From positions 4,060,388 to 4,124,387 of the forward strand of contig JAVRFV010002311.1 in NCBI GenBank assembly GCA_032716605.1: DNA of 64,000 nucleotides. The letters run 5' to 3'. Of the stretch, positions 11,755 through 21,128 are shown one piece after another; the stretch's first letter is position 1; the number at the start of each line of letters is the position of its first letter. This DNA comes from Paralithodes platypus (lineage: Eukaryota; Arthropoda; Malacostraca; Decapoda; Lithodidae). The notes beneath the pieces were generated by a model. It did no database searches and had not been told where the DNA came from. It saw only the letters and a list, made by a program, of their open reading frames with translations. The translations under genes were made by a program, and so were the position numbers.

Positions 11755-11859
11755 ATAGAGGGTGGAAATGGGTGGTTAATCCATCGCCTTGTTATTGGGT
11801 GGTGTAGCCTGGTATTGGTGTATTAAACATAAGCCATTTACTCACCCGGTATTGCTGTA

Positions 11860-12304
11860 TTAAGGGCACATGGGCTGTTTTTAGGGTCACCCTTCTCCCT
11901 CATGCTTAGCCCCAATAGTTTTCAGATTTTATGACGTTCGCCCCATTAGTTTGACGATTTTAAGACCTTTTGCCCCATTTCGTTGTCAATTTTAAGACCT
12001 TTCGTGCTATTTAGGTGTCGATTTTTTCCTGGCGAGCGATAGTGAGCCTGTAATCTTAACAGTAACCGGCCTTTGGCCGGCACATTTTTCTACCGAAAAA
12101 TGTACAAATTAATCTAGAAGGGGGATCTGATGGATGTTGTTTTTAAGTTTGATGGAGGTCTAGGGAGGAAACTAAACAAAATAATAAATAATAATAAATA
12201 CAGTAAATGAAAAATCTACCAAAAAGTGAAGCATCCCCCCTTAAAGTGAAGCATCCCCCCTTAAAGTGAAGCATCCCCCCTTAAAGTGAAGCATCCCCCC
12301 TTAA
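11860..12304 (+). mobile_element. TTAA-1 MITE with amplified right end
   Basis: The left part matches the copy at 11428. The right part has diverged and ends in a fourfold 20-bp tandem repeat of its own terminus, TTAA included. The core hairpin reads ccggcctttggccgg. Confidence 0.8.
12225..12304. repeat. 20-bp repeat of a MITE terminus, four copies
   Basis: Four units of agtgaagcatccccccttaa. This is the inverted terminal sequence of the TTAA-1 variant (compare ttaagggggatggttcactt at 14354), including the TTAA target. Confidence 0.9.
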
Positions 12305-12332
12305 ACATAAGCCATTTACTCCCTCTTGCATC

Positions 12333-12437
12333 TTTGTACATGAAGCGCTCTCTTTCTTCCACTATCAATGACAGTAAACTCACTTTGTACATGAAGCTCT
12401 CTCTTTCTTCCACTATCAATGACAGTAAACTCACTTT
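12333..12437. repeat. 51-bp tandem duplication
   Basis: Two units beginning tttgtacatgaagc and ending gacagtaaactcac, differing by a few bases. Confidence 0.85.
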
Positions 12438-12519
12438 TAAACAAAATTCAAATATCCAACCAAATATTTCAGTTAACCAAATGTTTTGCTATCCATATTT
12501 TCCACTAGTTTTCACTTAT

Positions 12520-12854
12520 TTAAGGGGAGATTTCCACTTGAGGGATTTTTTTCTTTACCCCTTTCTCCCTTATGTTTAGCCCCATTGCTTTTGAAGTTTT
12601 AAGACGTTCGCCCCATTAGTTTGGCAATTTTAAGAAGTTTCACCCCATTTATGTCACTTTTAAAACCTTTCGTCCCATTTAGGTGTCGATTTTTTCCTGG
12701 TGAGCGATAGCGAGCCTGTTATTTAAATGGAACCGGCCTTTGGCTGGGACATTTTTCTACCGAAAAATGTACAAATTTATCTTGAAAGGGGGTCAAGGGG
12801 GTGTAATTTCAAGCTTGATGGAAGTCTAGGGAACACACTAAAACTTTCCCTTAA
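12520..12854 (+). mobile_element. TTAA-1 MITE
   Basis: Ends TTAAGGGGAGATTTCCACTT and AAACTTTCCCTTAA. It lies at a TTAA directly before gcctctctgggt, the sequence that also precedes the copy at 17790. Confidence 0.85.
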
Positions 12855-13091
12855 GCCTCTCTGGGTGCTTATTTGCATCAATTTATCCCCTCTGAAGTAG
12901 ACATAGCTTGAATTAGATGATAATTTGAAGTTAAGTCAGCCTATAAATGGTTTTAAATGCATTGGCAACAGTACATTAGGCCGTTGTAACACATATTGAC
13001 CTTTATGTAGAGGCACTCGCGTTTATCCACAAAAATACCTTATCCAAAATGTCAAAAGACATGATTTTTGGATAAAAGGGAGTTTACTGTA
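12855..13091 (+). repeat. Dispersed repeat shared with 17777-18298
   Basis: Sequence from gcctctctgggt to ggagtttactgta is nearly identical to 17777-17789 joined to 18080-18298. The right end, inverted, reads TACAGTAAACTCCCTTTTAT, which resembles a pogo/Tigger-type terminus at a TA site. I could not find the matching left end. Confidence 0.7.
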
Positions 13092-13304
13092 CAGTCGCGC
13101 TAACAAGTCATGTCCCAGCTGTCATTACGTTTGGCGTGCTCTGTGCTGTATTAATGTCTGTCAGATGTTGAATAGGGTGGGTAAGTGTAGGAACATGTTT
13201 GTATATTTCACTTGATATGATGAAATGAAGCTTAGATATTGCTGATACCAATTATTGATCCAAACATACTTGGTGCCGAGACATGACTTATTAGCGCGAC
13301 TGTA
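13090..13304 (+). mobile_element. TA-flanked MITE (Tc1/mariner-like)
   Basis: 215 bp, TA target duplication, inverted ends CAGTCGCGCTAACAAGTCAT and CAGTCGCGCTAATAAGTCAT. No transposase. Two more copies are at 15567 and 15780. Its left TA is the end of the preceding repeat. Confidence 0.9.
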
Positions 13305-13383
13305 CCAATGTAAACAATACAAAATGAGGCATCATACATAAATCATTACAAGCAACTAACCTCAAACAGACCAAGAAAATAAA

Positions 13384-13605
13384 TGGAGTTATCATTATAA
13401 TTGAAGTTATCATTATAATTGAAGTTATCATTATAATTGAAGTTATCATTATAATTGAAGTTATCATTGTAATTGAAGTTATCATTATAATTGAAGTTAT
13501 CATTATAATTGAAGTTATCATTATAATTGAAGTTATCATTATAATTGAAGTTATCATTATAATTGAAGTTATCATTGTAATTGAAGTTATCATTGTAATT
13601 GAAGA
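13384..13605. repeat. 18-bp minisatellite, about 12 copies
   Basis: Unit gaagttatcattataatt. Because 18 is a multiple of three, the minus strand shows an artefactual repetitive ORF (Met-Ile-Thr-Ser-Ile repeats). Confidence 0.95.
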
Positions 13606-13644
13606 TACAGTAGGCTACAGGTACAAAAATAATTGTACAAAGAA

Positions 13645-14240
13645 TTAAGGGGAGTCACCGGCTTTTTTTTATCTTTCTCTCCTTTTCTCTCTTTCCCTGG
13701 CTTGTATCCATTCGGCTCCATTCAGCCAACTGTTTTAAGACGTTTATCCCCATCCAGGTGTCGATTTCTTCCTGGCGAGCGACAGCGAGCCAGCATTGTA
13801 TGGAGAAATCCGGCTTCGCCGGAGACATTTTGCTATCGAAAAATGTACAAATTTAGCTTGCTGTCAAAAAACAACAACATATATGCTAGCTCGCTACTGC
13901 TCGCCAGGAAAATATTGACACCTGGAAGAGGGTGTACAAGAGCGAGGTGGAGGGACAGAGAGGGAGAGGTAGACCGAAGGAGAGGTGGAAGGATGGAGTG
14001 AGGAAATATATGAACGAAGGCAGTGCTGGTTGGGGGGAGGGGTGTCGACTGACTGAGGAAAGAGGTGCATGGAGGCGGTTCGTTCGTGGCCACCCCTTCG
14101 GGGATCACGGCGTCGGGCAATAGATAGATAGATAGATGGGGGTAAACGTCTTAAAACAGTAGGCTGAATGGGGCAGAATGGATACAAGCCAAAGAGAGAG
14201 GGAGAGAAAGATAAACAAAAAGCGAGGTGGGCTCCCTTAA
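13645..14240 (+). mobile_element. TTAA-2 hairpin MITE interrupted by an RTE fragment
   Basis: TTAAGGGGAGTCACCGGC ... GGTGGGCTCCCTTAA. Left and right arms are intact, but cacctgga and tgggggtaaacg, contiguous in other copies, are separated by about 209 bp of LINE sequence (13928-14136). Confidence 0.9.
13928..14136 (+). pseudogene. RTE-like LINE, 3'-terminal fragment
   Basis: Encodes the last 65 or so codons of an RT ORF (KRVYKSEVEGQRGRGRP, then GHPFGDHGVGQ and stop at 14121-14123) followed by the (GATA)n 3' tail. It is severely 5'-truncated, as is usual for dead-on-arrival LINE copies. It matches 38000-38366 and the degraded copy at 35964-36625. Confidence 0.85.
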
Positions 14241-14353
14241 ATAAAGCATTAACCGACTGTTGGGCTGCTGCATACAGAGGCTGGCTATCACACTACACTG
14301 GTTTAGCCTCAACATGATGATCCACAACTAAATTCTGGCAACATTGTATTTTA

Positions 14354-14725
14354 TTAAGGGGGATGGTTCACTTTTTGGGCGATTTTTGCATGTATTCATT
14401 ATTTTGCTAGTTTCCTCCCTAGACCTCCATCAAATTTAAAAAAAAAAACATCCATTAGATCCCCCTTTTAGATAAATATGTACATTTTTCGGTAGAAAAA
14501 TTTCCCAGCCAAAGGCCGGTTCTTCCAACATTACAGGCTCACTATTGTTCGCCAGGGAAAAAATTGACACCTAAATAGCACGAAAGGTCTAAATATTGAC
14601 GAAGAAATGGGGCGAAAGATCTTAAATCGACTAAATAATGGGGGCAAACATCTTAACATCTGAAAACTAATGGGGCTAAACATGAGGGAGAAAGTGGTCC
14701 AGAAAACCGGCCCATCCCCCTTTAA
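14354..14725 (-). mobile_element. TTAA-1 MITE, inverted orientation
   Basis: TTAAGGGGGATGGTTCACTT at the left and CCATCCCCCTTTAA at the right. Core features appear as complements (aaaggccggtt, ggtagaaaaattt). It shares its right TTAA with the next element. Confidence 0.85.
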
Positions 14726-14897
14726 GCGTTATTTCCACATAGCGATTTTGATTAGTACCGGTACCCTTGCGTTTATCTTGTGTCGTCCCAGTTTTGGTTT
14801 GTTTATTTTGCAAGTTTTACATTATAATAATAACTGGGACGACACAAGATAAACGCAAGGGAATTAATCCAAATCGCTATGTGGAAATAACGCTTAA
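14722..14897. mobile_element. TTAA-9 palindromic MITE, full length
   Basis: 176 bp with long inverted arms: TTAAGCGTTATTTCCACATA at the left, mirrored at the right, plus inner arms ccttgcgtttatcttgtgtcg / cgacacaagataaacgcaagg. Partial copies occur at 15305, 16700, 28588, 29683, 35218 and 37655. Confidence 0.9.
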
Positions 14898-15061
14898 TAT
14901 TGTGAAACTATTGTGGACTGATACTGGAAATAGACTTGGGGAAATGATCGTTGCGACAGAATCCATATATAAAACTGTCTATCATCAGAAGAAGCCAGAT
15001 CAGAGTTGTGGAAAGAGGTTTTGCGCGATACACGACCCCATACCCCTACCTGGGCCTAATA

Positions 15062-15518
15062 ATTGACCACTCAGGCTATAAGGAAGTTGGAGCCGTAAAC
15101 ATGGATATTTACCAGCGATATAAACGTTATCACTTGCCAGTTTCGTTCTATAAGGAAGTTGGAGCAGTAAACATGGATATTTACCAGCGATATAAACATT
15201 ATCACTTGCCAGTTTCGTTCTATAAGGAAGTTGGAGCCGTAAACATGGATATTTACCAGCGATTATAAACATTATGACAGTTTTTGATGGATAGAGAGAC
15301 AGCTATTATAATGTAAATCTTTCAAAATAAACAAACCAAGACGTATACAAACACAGTAAAAACACAATAACTTATCAAAATTGCTGTGTGGAAACGCTTA
15401 AGTAAAATAATAATTTATATTTGTCAACCCAACCATATTTTAACTCTTGATTCTGCTAACTATCGCCATAAACAACTCCAACTTCCCTATAGCCTGAAAC
15501 TCGCAAGTGGATAATTAC
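15062..15518. mobile_element. Inverted-repeat element with internal 76-bp tandem repeat
   Basis: The left arm attgaccactcaggctataaggaagttggagcc recurs inverted near 15478-15518. The left arm is expanded into about 2.6 copies of a 76-bp unit (15078-15268; ttctataaggaagttggagc). Relatives are at 23805-24027 and 50461-50676. A TTAA-9-like partial copy (15305-15402) sits inside. Confidence 0.75.
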
Positions 15519-15566
15519 CAGGAAAATGCATGGCACCAGTTTACTTACAACTCATAAACATAGCGG

Positions 15567-15781
15567 TACAGTGGCGCTAATAAGTCATGTCCCAGCTGTC
15601 ATTACGTTTGGCTTGCTCTGTGCTGTATTAATGTCTGTCAGATGTTGAATGGGGCGGGTAAGTGTAGGAACATGTTGGTATATCTCACTCAAAAAGAAGA
15701 AATCATGTGTAAATATTGCTGATACCAATTATTGATCAAAACATACTTGGTGCCGAGACATAACTTATTAGCGCGATTGTA
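15567..15781 (+). mobile_element. TA-flanked MITE, first of an inverted pair
   Basis: Same family as 13090-13304. Starts TACAGTGGCGCTAATAAGTC and ends cttattagcgcgattgta. It shares the TA at 15780-15781 with the next copy. Confidence 0.9.
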
Positions 15782-15994
15782 CAGTCGCGCTAATAAGTGA
15801 TGTCTCGGCACCAAGTATGTTTTGATCAATAATTGGTATCAACAATATCTAAGCTTGATTTCTTCCTATCGAGTGAAATATACAAACATGTTCCTACACT
15901 TACCCACCCTATTCAACATCTGACAGACATTAATACAGCGCAGAACAAGCCAAATGTAATGACAGCTGGGACATGACTTACTAGCGCGACCGTA
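15780..15994 (-). mobile_element. TA-flanked MITE, second of an inverted pair
   Basis: An inverted copy of the preceding element. Together they form a palindrome with arms of about 215 bp centred on one TA dinucleotide. Confidence 0.9.
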
Positions 15995-16109
15995 CATAAA
16001 GCACTTATACCCATAGTCCGATCCCTTCCAGTACCAAACTTGACAAATTCCTTGACCGTGACGATTGTGCGTTGTTATGTGTGCGATTAGTTTGTTTGGG
16101 CAACAGAGA

Positions 16110-16225
16110 TTGAGGGTGTCGAACCAGACCACTTTTGTTTGAAGACTTGAATACATTAGACAATAACCATGGAATAGGATTGTTTTGGCCATTATATCAC
16201 TTCCAAAGACACAATTTGAGCTATG
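16110..16225 (+). repeat. Dispersed repeat R1
   Basis: Pattern ggtgtcgaaccag ... ttgttttggccatt ... cacttccaaagacacaatttga. Related copies lie at 35735-35860 and 49915-50040. Origin not recognised. Confidence 0.65.
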
Positions 16226-16229
16226 GACC

Positions 16230-16565
16230 TTAAGGGGAGATTTCCACTGGAGGGATTTTTTTCTGGACCCCTTTCTCCCTCATGTTTAGCCCCATTGCTT
16301 TTGAGATTTTGAGACGTTCGCCCTATTAGTTTTGACATTTTAAGACATTTTGCCCCATTTCTGTCAATTTTAAGACCTTTCGTGCCATTTAGGTGTCGAA
16401 TTTTTCCTGGCGAGCGATAGCGAGCCTGTAACTTAAGAGGAATCGGCCTTCGGCCGGGACATTTTTCTACCGAAAAATGTACATATTTATCTTGAAAGGG
16501 GGTCTAGGGGGTGTAATTTTAAGCTTGATGGAGGTCTAAGACACACACTAGAAACCTCCGCTTAA
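16230..16565 (+). mobile_element. TTAA-1 MITE
   Basis: TTAAGGGGAGATTTCCACTG ... AACCTCCGCTTAA. The GC hairpin here reads tcggccttcggccg, a paired-base variant of ccggcctttggccgg in other copies. Confidence 0.85.
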
Positions 16566-16699
16566 GTGTATAATATCGTCTAGAACAAAATATAACACAC
16601 GTCGCTGGTATGGTACTCAAAGGGATATGCCTCCAAATCAAACTCACACAAACTCCCATTTATCCAAACATTTCGGTTAACACAAGTTTTTGGTAGTGG

Positions 16700-16826
16700 T
16701 AGTTTCCACTTATTAAAATGAAATTAAAATGTAAAACTTGCAAACTAAACAAACCAAAATTGGGACAAGGACAATATAAAGTCAAATTAAATTATCAAAA
16801 TCGCTATGTGGAAACAACGCTTACTA
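16700..16826. mobile_element. TTAA-9 partial copy
   Basis: aaaacttgcaaactaaacaaacc followed by atcaaaatcgctatgtggaa and cgctta: the right half of TTAA-9. The left arm is largely missing. Confidence 0.7.
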
Positions 16827-16829
16827 AAA

Positions 16830-17498
16830 TGAAAATTATTAAATAAAAGAACACAATCCACCACATAGGGTGTACATCACTACATGAGCAAGTTAATCTG
16901 TTTCCCAAGCAAACCAATCGCACATATAACAACGCACTATCGTCACGTTAAAGGAAGTAGTCAAGTTTGGGAAGTCCGGGACGTTCTGGCAAATTTTACT
17001 AAACTCTGCATGAATAAAGAAACTACATGTTAAATGTCAAAATATTATTTAAAATCAAATTTGCAACATGACAAGACATTAACAATAGTAAAAAATACAA
17101 ATATTGATAAGATATCTATACTATTACAAAATAATATATAAAATACAGTACAGCACTCACTAACGATAGTGCTATCGGGTAGGTACCTGTAAGCATAGCA
17201 TGCTTCAAGTGACCCCTATCAATAACTACCCTACAAATAACCTACATTTATAGCACAAATAAACTAAGGAAATCGCAAAAGTAAGCAATTGATACTATCG
17301 ACAATGAATACATATAATATAAAGACAAATAATTGCAAAATATGAAGTAACAACAGATTTAAACAAAGAGTACTCTTTAACAAGAACAATAATTTAAAAA
17401 ATCATCAATATTAATAATAATATAATAATAATAATAGAAAAAGAAAAAGATAAACAATAAATACAGACAAAAAGTAAGCAGAGGTTATACAAGAAACT
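16830..17498. other. AT-rich sequence without gene
   Basis: Very AT-rich with (AAT)n-like stretches around 17400-17450. I see no ORF or element that I can support. Confidence 0.5.
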
Positions 17499-17726
17499 TC
17501 AAGTTAAAAATGCTTGATTAAAATTATTGATGTCAAATTTTAGAATACAGTCACAATAATTGACCCTAAAAAGATTAAATTTATGGAACAATTTACTTGC
17601 CTCAAAACCTCTGTCCACTAAGAGTCTGTATAGTAACCTAGCTCTAGCCCAAAAGTCATCTACTTTAGTGCAGATTTTACAAAATCTTATTAATTGGGAA
17701 TAAAAACAATTATAAGTGATTTTACT
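17499..17726 (-). pseudogene. Retroelement ORF C-terminal fragment (tentative)
   Basis: The minus strand is open for 75 codons ending in TGA (17499-17501). It contains YNCFYSQLIRFCKIC and FWARARLLYRLLVDRGF. A run of the type SQLIRFxRxC followed by LLxxGF is, to my recollection, a recurring C-terminal motif of certain invertebrate reverse-transcriptase ORFs. The catalytic part is not present here. No start codon is needed if this is a truncated copy. The match is from memory and not tested. Confidence 0.4.
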
Positions 17727-17789
17727 ATCGATATTACTACTAGGGAAAGGAAAGTTTATTAAGTTTATTATTTAAGCCTCTCTGGGTAC

Positions 17790-18079
17790 TTAAGGGGAGG
17801 TTCCCACTTGAGGGATTTTTTTTCTTTACCCCTTTGAGATTTTAAGACGTTCGCCCCATTAGTTTGGCGATTTTAAGAACTTTCACCCCATTTATGTCAC
17901 TTTTAAGACTTTGCGTGCCATTTAGGTGTCGATTTTTTCCTGGCGAGCGATAGCGAGCCTGTAATTTAAGAACATTTTTCTACCGAAGAATGTACAAATT
18001 TATCTTGAAAGGGGGTTCAAGGGGGTGTAATTTCAAGCTTGATGGAAGTCTAGGAAACACACTAAAATCCTCCCCTTAA
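17790..18079 (+). mobile_element. TTAA-1 MITE with paralogous empty site
   Basis: TTAAGGGGAGGTTCCCACTT ... AATCCTCCCCTTAA. The flanks gcctctctgggtac and ttgcatcaatttatcccc are contiguous at 12855-12890 (there gcttatttgcatc). The copy lacks the GC hairpin of its family because of an internal deletion near 17970. Confidence 0.9.
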
Positions 18080-18298
18080 TTGCATCAATTTATCCCCTCT
18101 GAAGTAGACATAGCTTGAATTAGACGATAATTTGAAGTTAAGTCAGCCTATAAATGGTTTTAAATGCATTGGCAACAGTACATTAGGCCGTTGTAACACA
18201 TATTGACCTTTATGTAGAGGCACTCGCGTTTATCCACAAAAATACCTTATCCAAAATGTCAAAAGACTCATGATTTTTGGATAAAAGGGAGTTTACTG
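18080..18298 (+). repeat. Second copy of the 12855-13091 repeat
   Basis: Nearly identical to 12873-13091, ending ggagtttactgta. Here it is followed by single-copy sequence, whereas at 13090 a TA MITE follows. Confidence 0.75.
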
Positions 18299-18317
18299 TA
18301 TAAACAGAAACGGGTAC

Positions 18318-18410
18318 AGACATACAGGCGCGCACACATACAGGCGCGCACACATACAGGCGCACACACATACAGGTGCACACACATACAGGCATGCACA
18401 CATACAGGCG
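18318..18410. repeat. 16-bp satellite, left block
   Basis: About five units of acatacaggcgcacac with C/T and G/A variants, abutting the LINE at 18411. The same unit resumes right after the LINE (20530). Confidence 0.9.
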
Positions 18411-20493
18411 GATTATGAATCATTACGAGGATACTTTGCAAATATAGATTGGTCATTTATTGAGCAAGAACAGAATATTCAGGTAAAATACACCATGTTA
18501 CTAGACATTTACAGGGAGGGGGTAGATAAATATGTACCAACATTTAAGGATAGAAAGCTGGCCAAGGAGAAAGAGTGGTTTAACATGCGATGTCACATTG
18601 CCCAGAACAAAAAGGACTCTGCATGGAATAAAGTGAGAAGGAGACACACTGAGGAAAAATGGGATGAGTATAAGAATGCTAGAAACAACTATGTCAAGAC
18701 TATAAGAGAGGAGAAAAAGAACTTTGAAAAAGATATAGTAAACAAATGTAATAAAGAACCCAAACTGTTCTATAGTTATATCAACGGAAAAACTAAAATA
18801 AAGGACAATATAACAAAGCTTAGGGTAGAGGGTCAATTATATGAAGACACAGTGGGTATGTGTGAAATTATGAATGATACATTAACATCCGTGTTTGTGG
18901 AGGAGGATGACTATGTAGAACCTGTGGTGGAATTGAATGAGATACAGGGACTAGAGTCGATAGAAGTCAACAAGGATGAACTAAAATCATTGTTGGAAGA
19001 ATTGGACGTGAGAAAATCTATGGGCCCAGATAACATTGCTGGATGGGTATTAAGAGAATGTTCTGAACAACTAGTGAGACCTATTTTTAATATTGTTCAA
19101 TACTCATTAAACAAGGGGGAGCTTCCCTTAGAATGGAAACAAGCAAATATAACTCCAATATATAAAAGTGGAAATAAAGAAGACCCGCTAAATTATCGAC
19201 CGGTATCCTTAACGAGTGTTATATGCAAGCTTTGTGAAAAGATTATTAGAAAAAGATGGGTGGGTATGTTGGAGGAGAGGGAAATAATTTCAAGCAAGCA
19301 GTTCGGGTTCAGAAAAGGTCATTCGTGTACCACAAATTTGTTGAGTTACTATGATAGGGTAATTGACATTGTACAAGGGAGGGAGGGGTGGGTAGATTGT
19401 ATCTACATACTTAGATTTCAAGAAGGCATTTGATAAGGTGCCTCATAAGAGATTGTTGTGGAAGCTCAGGACTGTGGGGCGGGTTGAGGGAGTATTATTA
19501 AAGTGGATGGAAAACTATTTAATTGGGAGGGAAATGCGAACAGTAATAAAAGGAAAGTTCTCCTCGTGGAAAAGGGTAAAAAGCGGAGTGCCTCAAGGAT
19601 CGGTGTTGGCCCCAATCATGTTTTTGGTTTTCATCAACGACCTTCAAATGGGAATAGGCTCATATATATCTATGTTTGCTGATGATGCAAAACTAATGAA
19701 GCATATTACAAGTAGGAGTAGTTGTGAAGAATTACAGAGAGATCTAGATAAGTTATATGAGTGGAGTCAAACTTGGAAAATGGAATTCAACACGAGTAAG
19801 TGTCAGGTTCTTGAGATGGGAAAAAGTAAATATAGACCTTCTTGGGGATATAAAATAGGAGATGAAATAATTAGTAAAGCTGTGAAAGCAAAAGACCTAG
19901 GGGTAGTTGTGGCAGACAGCTTGTCACCTGAACAGCATATAAATAAAATAACTGGTGAAACCTATGCAGTGTTGACTAACATGAGAATAGCTCTGAATTA
20001 TTTAGATGAAGAGATGTTAGCAAAAATAATAGGGACAATAATACGACCAAGACTGGAGTATGCAGCAGTGGTGTGGTCTCCACACCTTATAAAACATAAT
20101 AAAAAACTGGAAAGAGTTCAGAGAGTTGCCACTAAGATGATAGCTAGCCTTAGAGACCTACCTTATGAGGAGAGATTGGAGAGGCTAAAGCTGCCAACGC
20201 TGAGGGAGAGGAGAGAGAGAGGTGACATGATCATGATGTTTAAGTGTGTGAAAGGTTTTGAGAAGATCGACAAGGGAGATTTTGTGGTGAGGGACGAGGG
20301 AAGAACCAGGGGTCATGATTGTAAGTTGAGGAAAGTTATATGTAAGTCTGATGTAAGAAAGTTGAGCTTCCCGTATAGAAGCATTGAGTGTTGGAATAAG
20401 TTGGATGGGGAGGTGGTGGGAGCAAGAAATATCCAAACTTTTAAAGCAAAATTGGATAAATGTAGAGAGAGAGACAGTACAACACGAGCTTAG
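18411..20493 (+). pseudogene. CR1-like LINE, reverse transcriptase part, one 4-bp insertion
   Basis: 5'-truncated CR1/jockey-superfamily retrotransposon lacking the endonuclease. The frame is open from 18411. RT blocks include SMGPDNIAGWVL (about 19018), NYRPVSLTSVI (about 19190), QFGFRKGHS (about 19302), DFKKAFDKVPH (about 19413), GVPQGSVLAPIMF (about 19588) and FADD (about 19675), then the thumb/C-terminal region ending at TAG 20491-20493. The only lesion seen is an extra ATAC at 19407-19410 (tctac-atac-ttag), which shifts the frame between Ile-Tyr and Leu-Asp. The rest is intact, suggesting a recent insertion. The 3' end runs through aattaggtgagtacacac into the 16-bp satellite. Confidence 0.9.
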
Positions 20494-20529
20494 GCTCAAA
20501 TCCTGTATACTACAATTAGGTGAGTACAC

Positions 20530-20592
20530 ACATACAGGCGCACACACATACAGGCGCACACACATACAGGCGCACACACATACACACAGATA
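20530..20592. repeat. 16-bp satellite, right block
   Basis: At least three units of acatacaggcgcacac directly after the LINE 3' end, then acatacacacag. This is the same unit and orientation as the left block. Confidence 0.9.
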
Positions 20593-20639
20593 AATGCATA
20601 TCACAAATTTTCAACATCTAATAATCCTGCTTGAAGAAA

Positions 20640-20745
20640 TATATAGCAGCAGCAGCAGCCAGTGTAACCATATATAGTATAGCAGCAGCAGCAGCAGCCA
20701 GTGTAACCATATATAGTATAGCAGCAGCAGCAGCCAGTGTAACCA
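20640..20745. repeat. Tandem repeat with GCA runs, three copies
   Basis: Three units of (gca)4-5 ccagtgtaaccatatatagtata, 36-39 bp, differing in the number of GCA triplets. Confidence 0.9.
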
Positions 20746-20814
20746 TCTCACAGAGATTTAAACTTTATCAACAGTCCAAGCAAAGTGATGTAAGATACTC
20801 AGTAGATTTATGAA

Positions 20815-21128
20815 TTAACCCATCGGATCCGGGAGGCCTCATATGATCCCCATCGCTGTGTCCGGGGCCATTTTCGTACAGTCAAGCTTCATAATTCAGT
20901 AGCTACTGATTCAGACCACTTAGAGCAGTCAATTTCTTTGCAAATTGTAGAACGTTTTGTTGTCTGTAGACTGCCGTTGAGATGACATCGCTACGACGCG
21001 TGGTTGCCGTGTTATGATGATTTTAGTGGCAATTTTTAGCCGCGCATTTTGCCTCATATGAGGCCTCCCGGATTCCTGCCAATATTTTTGTTTGCCTCAT
21101 ATGAGGCCTCCCGGATTCCGAGGGTTAA
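20815..21128. mobile_element. TTAA-6 element
   Basis: TTAACCCATCGGATCCGGGA ... GGATTCCGAGGGTTAA with inverted ends. The right terminal inverted repeat occurs twice in tandem (tgcctcatatgaggcctccc at about 21050 and 21092). Its right TTAA is the left TTAA of the next element. Confidence 0.8.

Larger units (their letters stand above)
10640..12304. repeat. Tandem segmental duplication of MITE plus flank
   Basis: A block of TTAA-1 element, then tagagggtggaaatgggtgg, then cctggtattggtgtattaa, then acataagccatttactcacc, occurs at 10640-10910, 11391-11826 and, in part, 11823-12304. Near-identity shows that these are duplicates and not independent insertions. Confidence 0.85.

Noticed and set aside
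13291..13593. 100-codon minus ORF of Met-Ile-Thr-Ser-Ile repeats
   Set aside because: It is the translation of an 18-bp minisatellite whose unit is a multiple of three; there is no independent evidence of coding.
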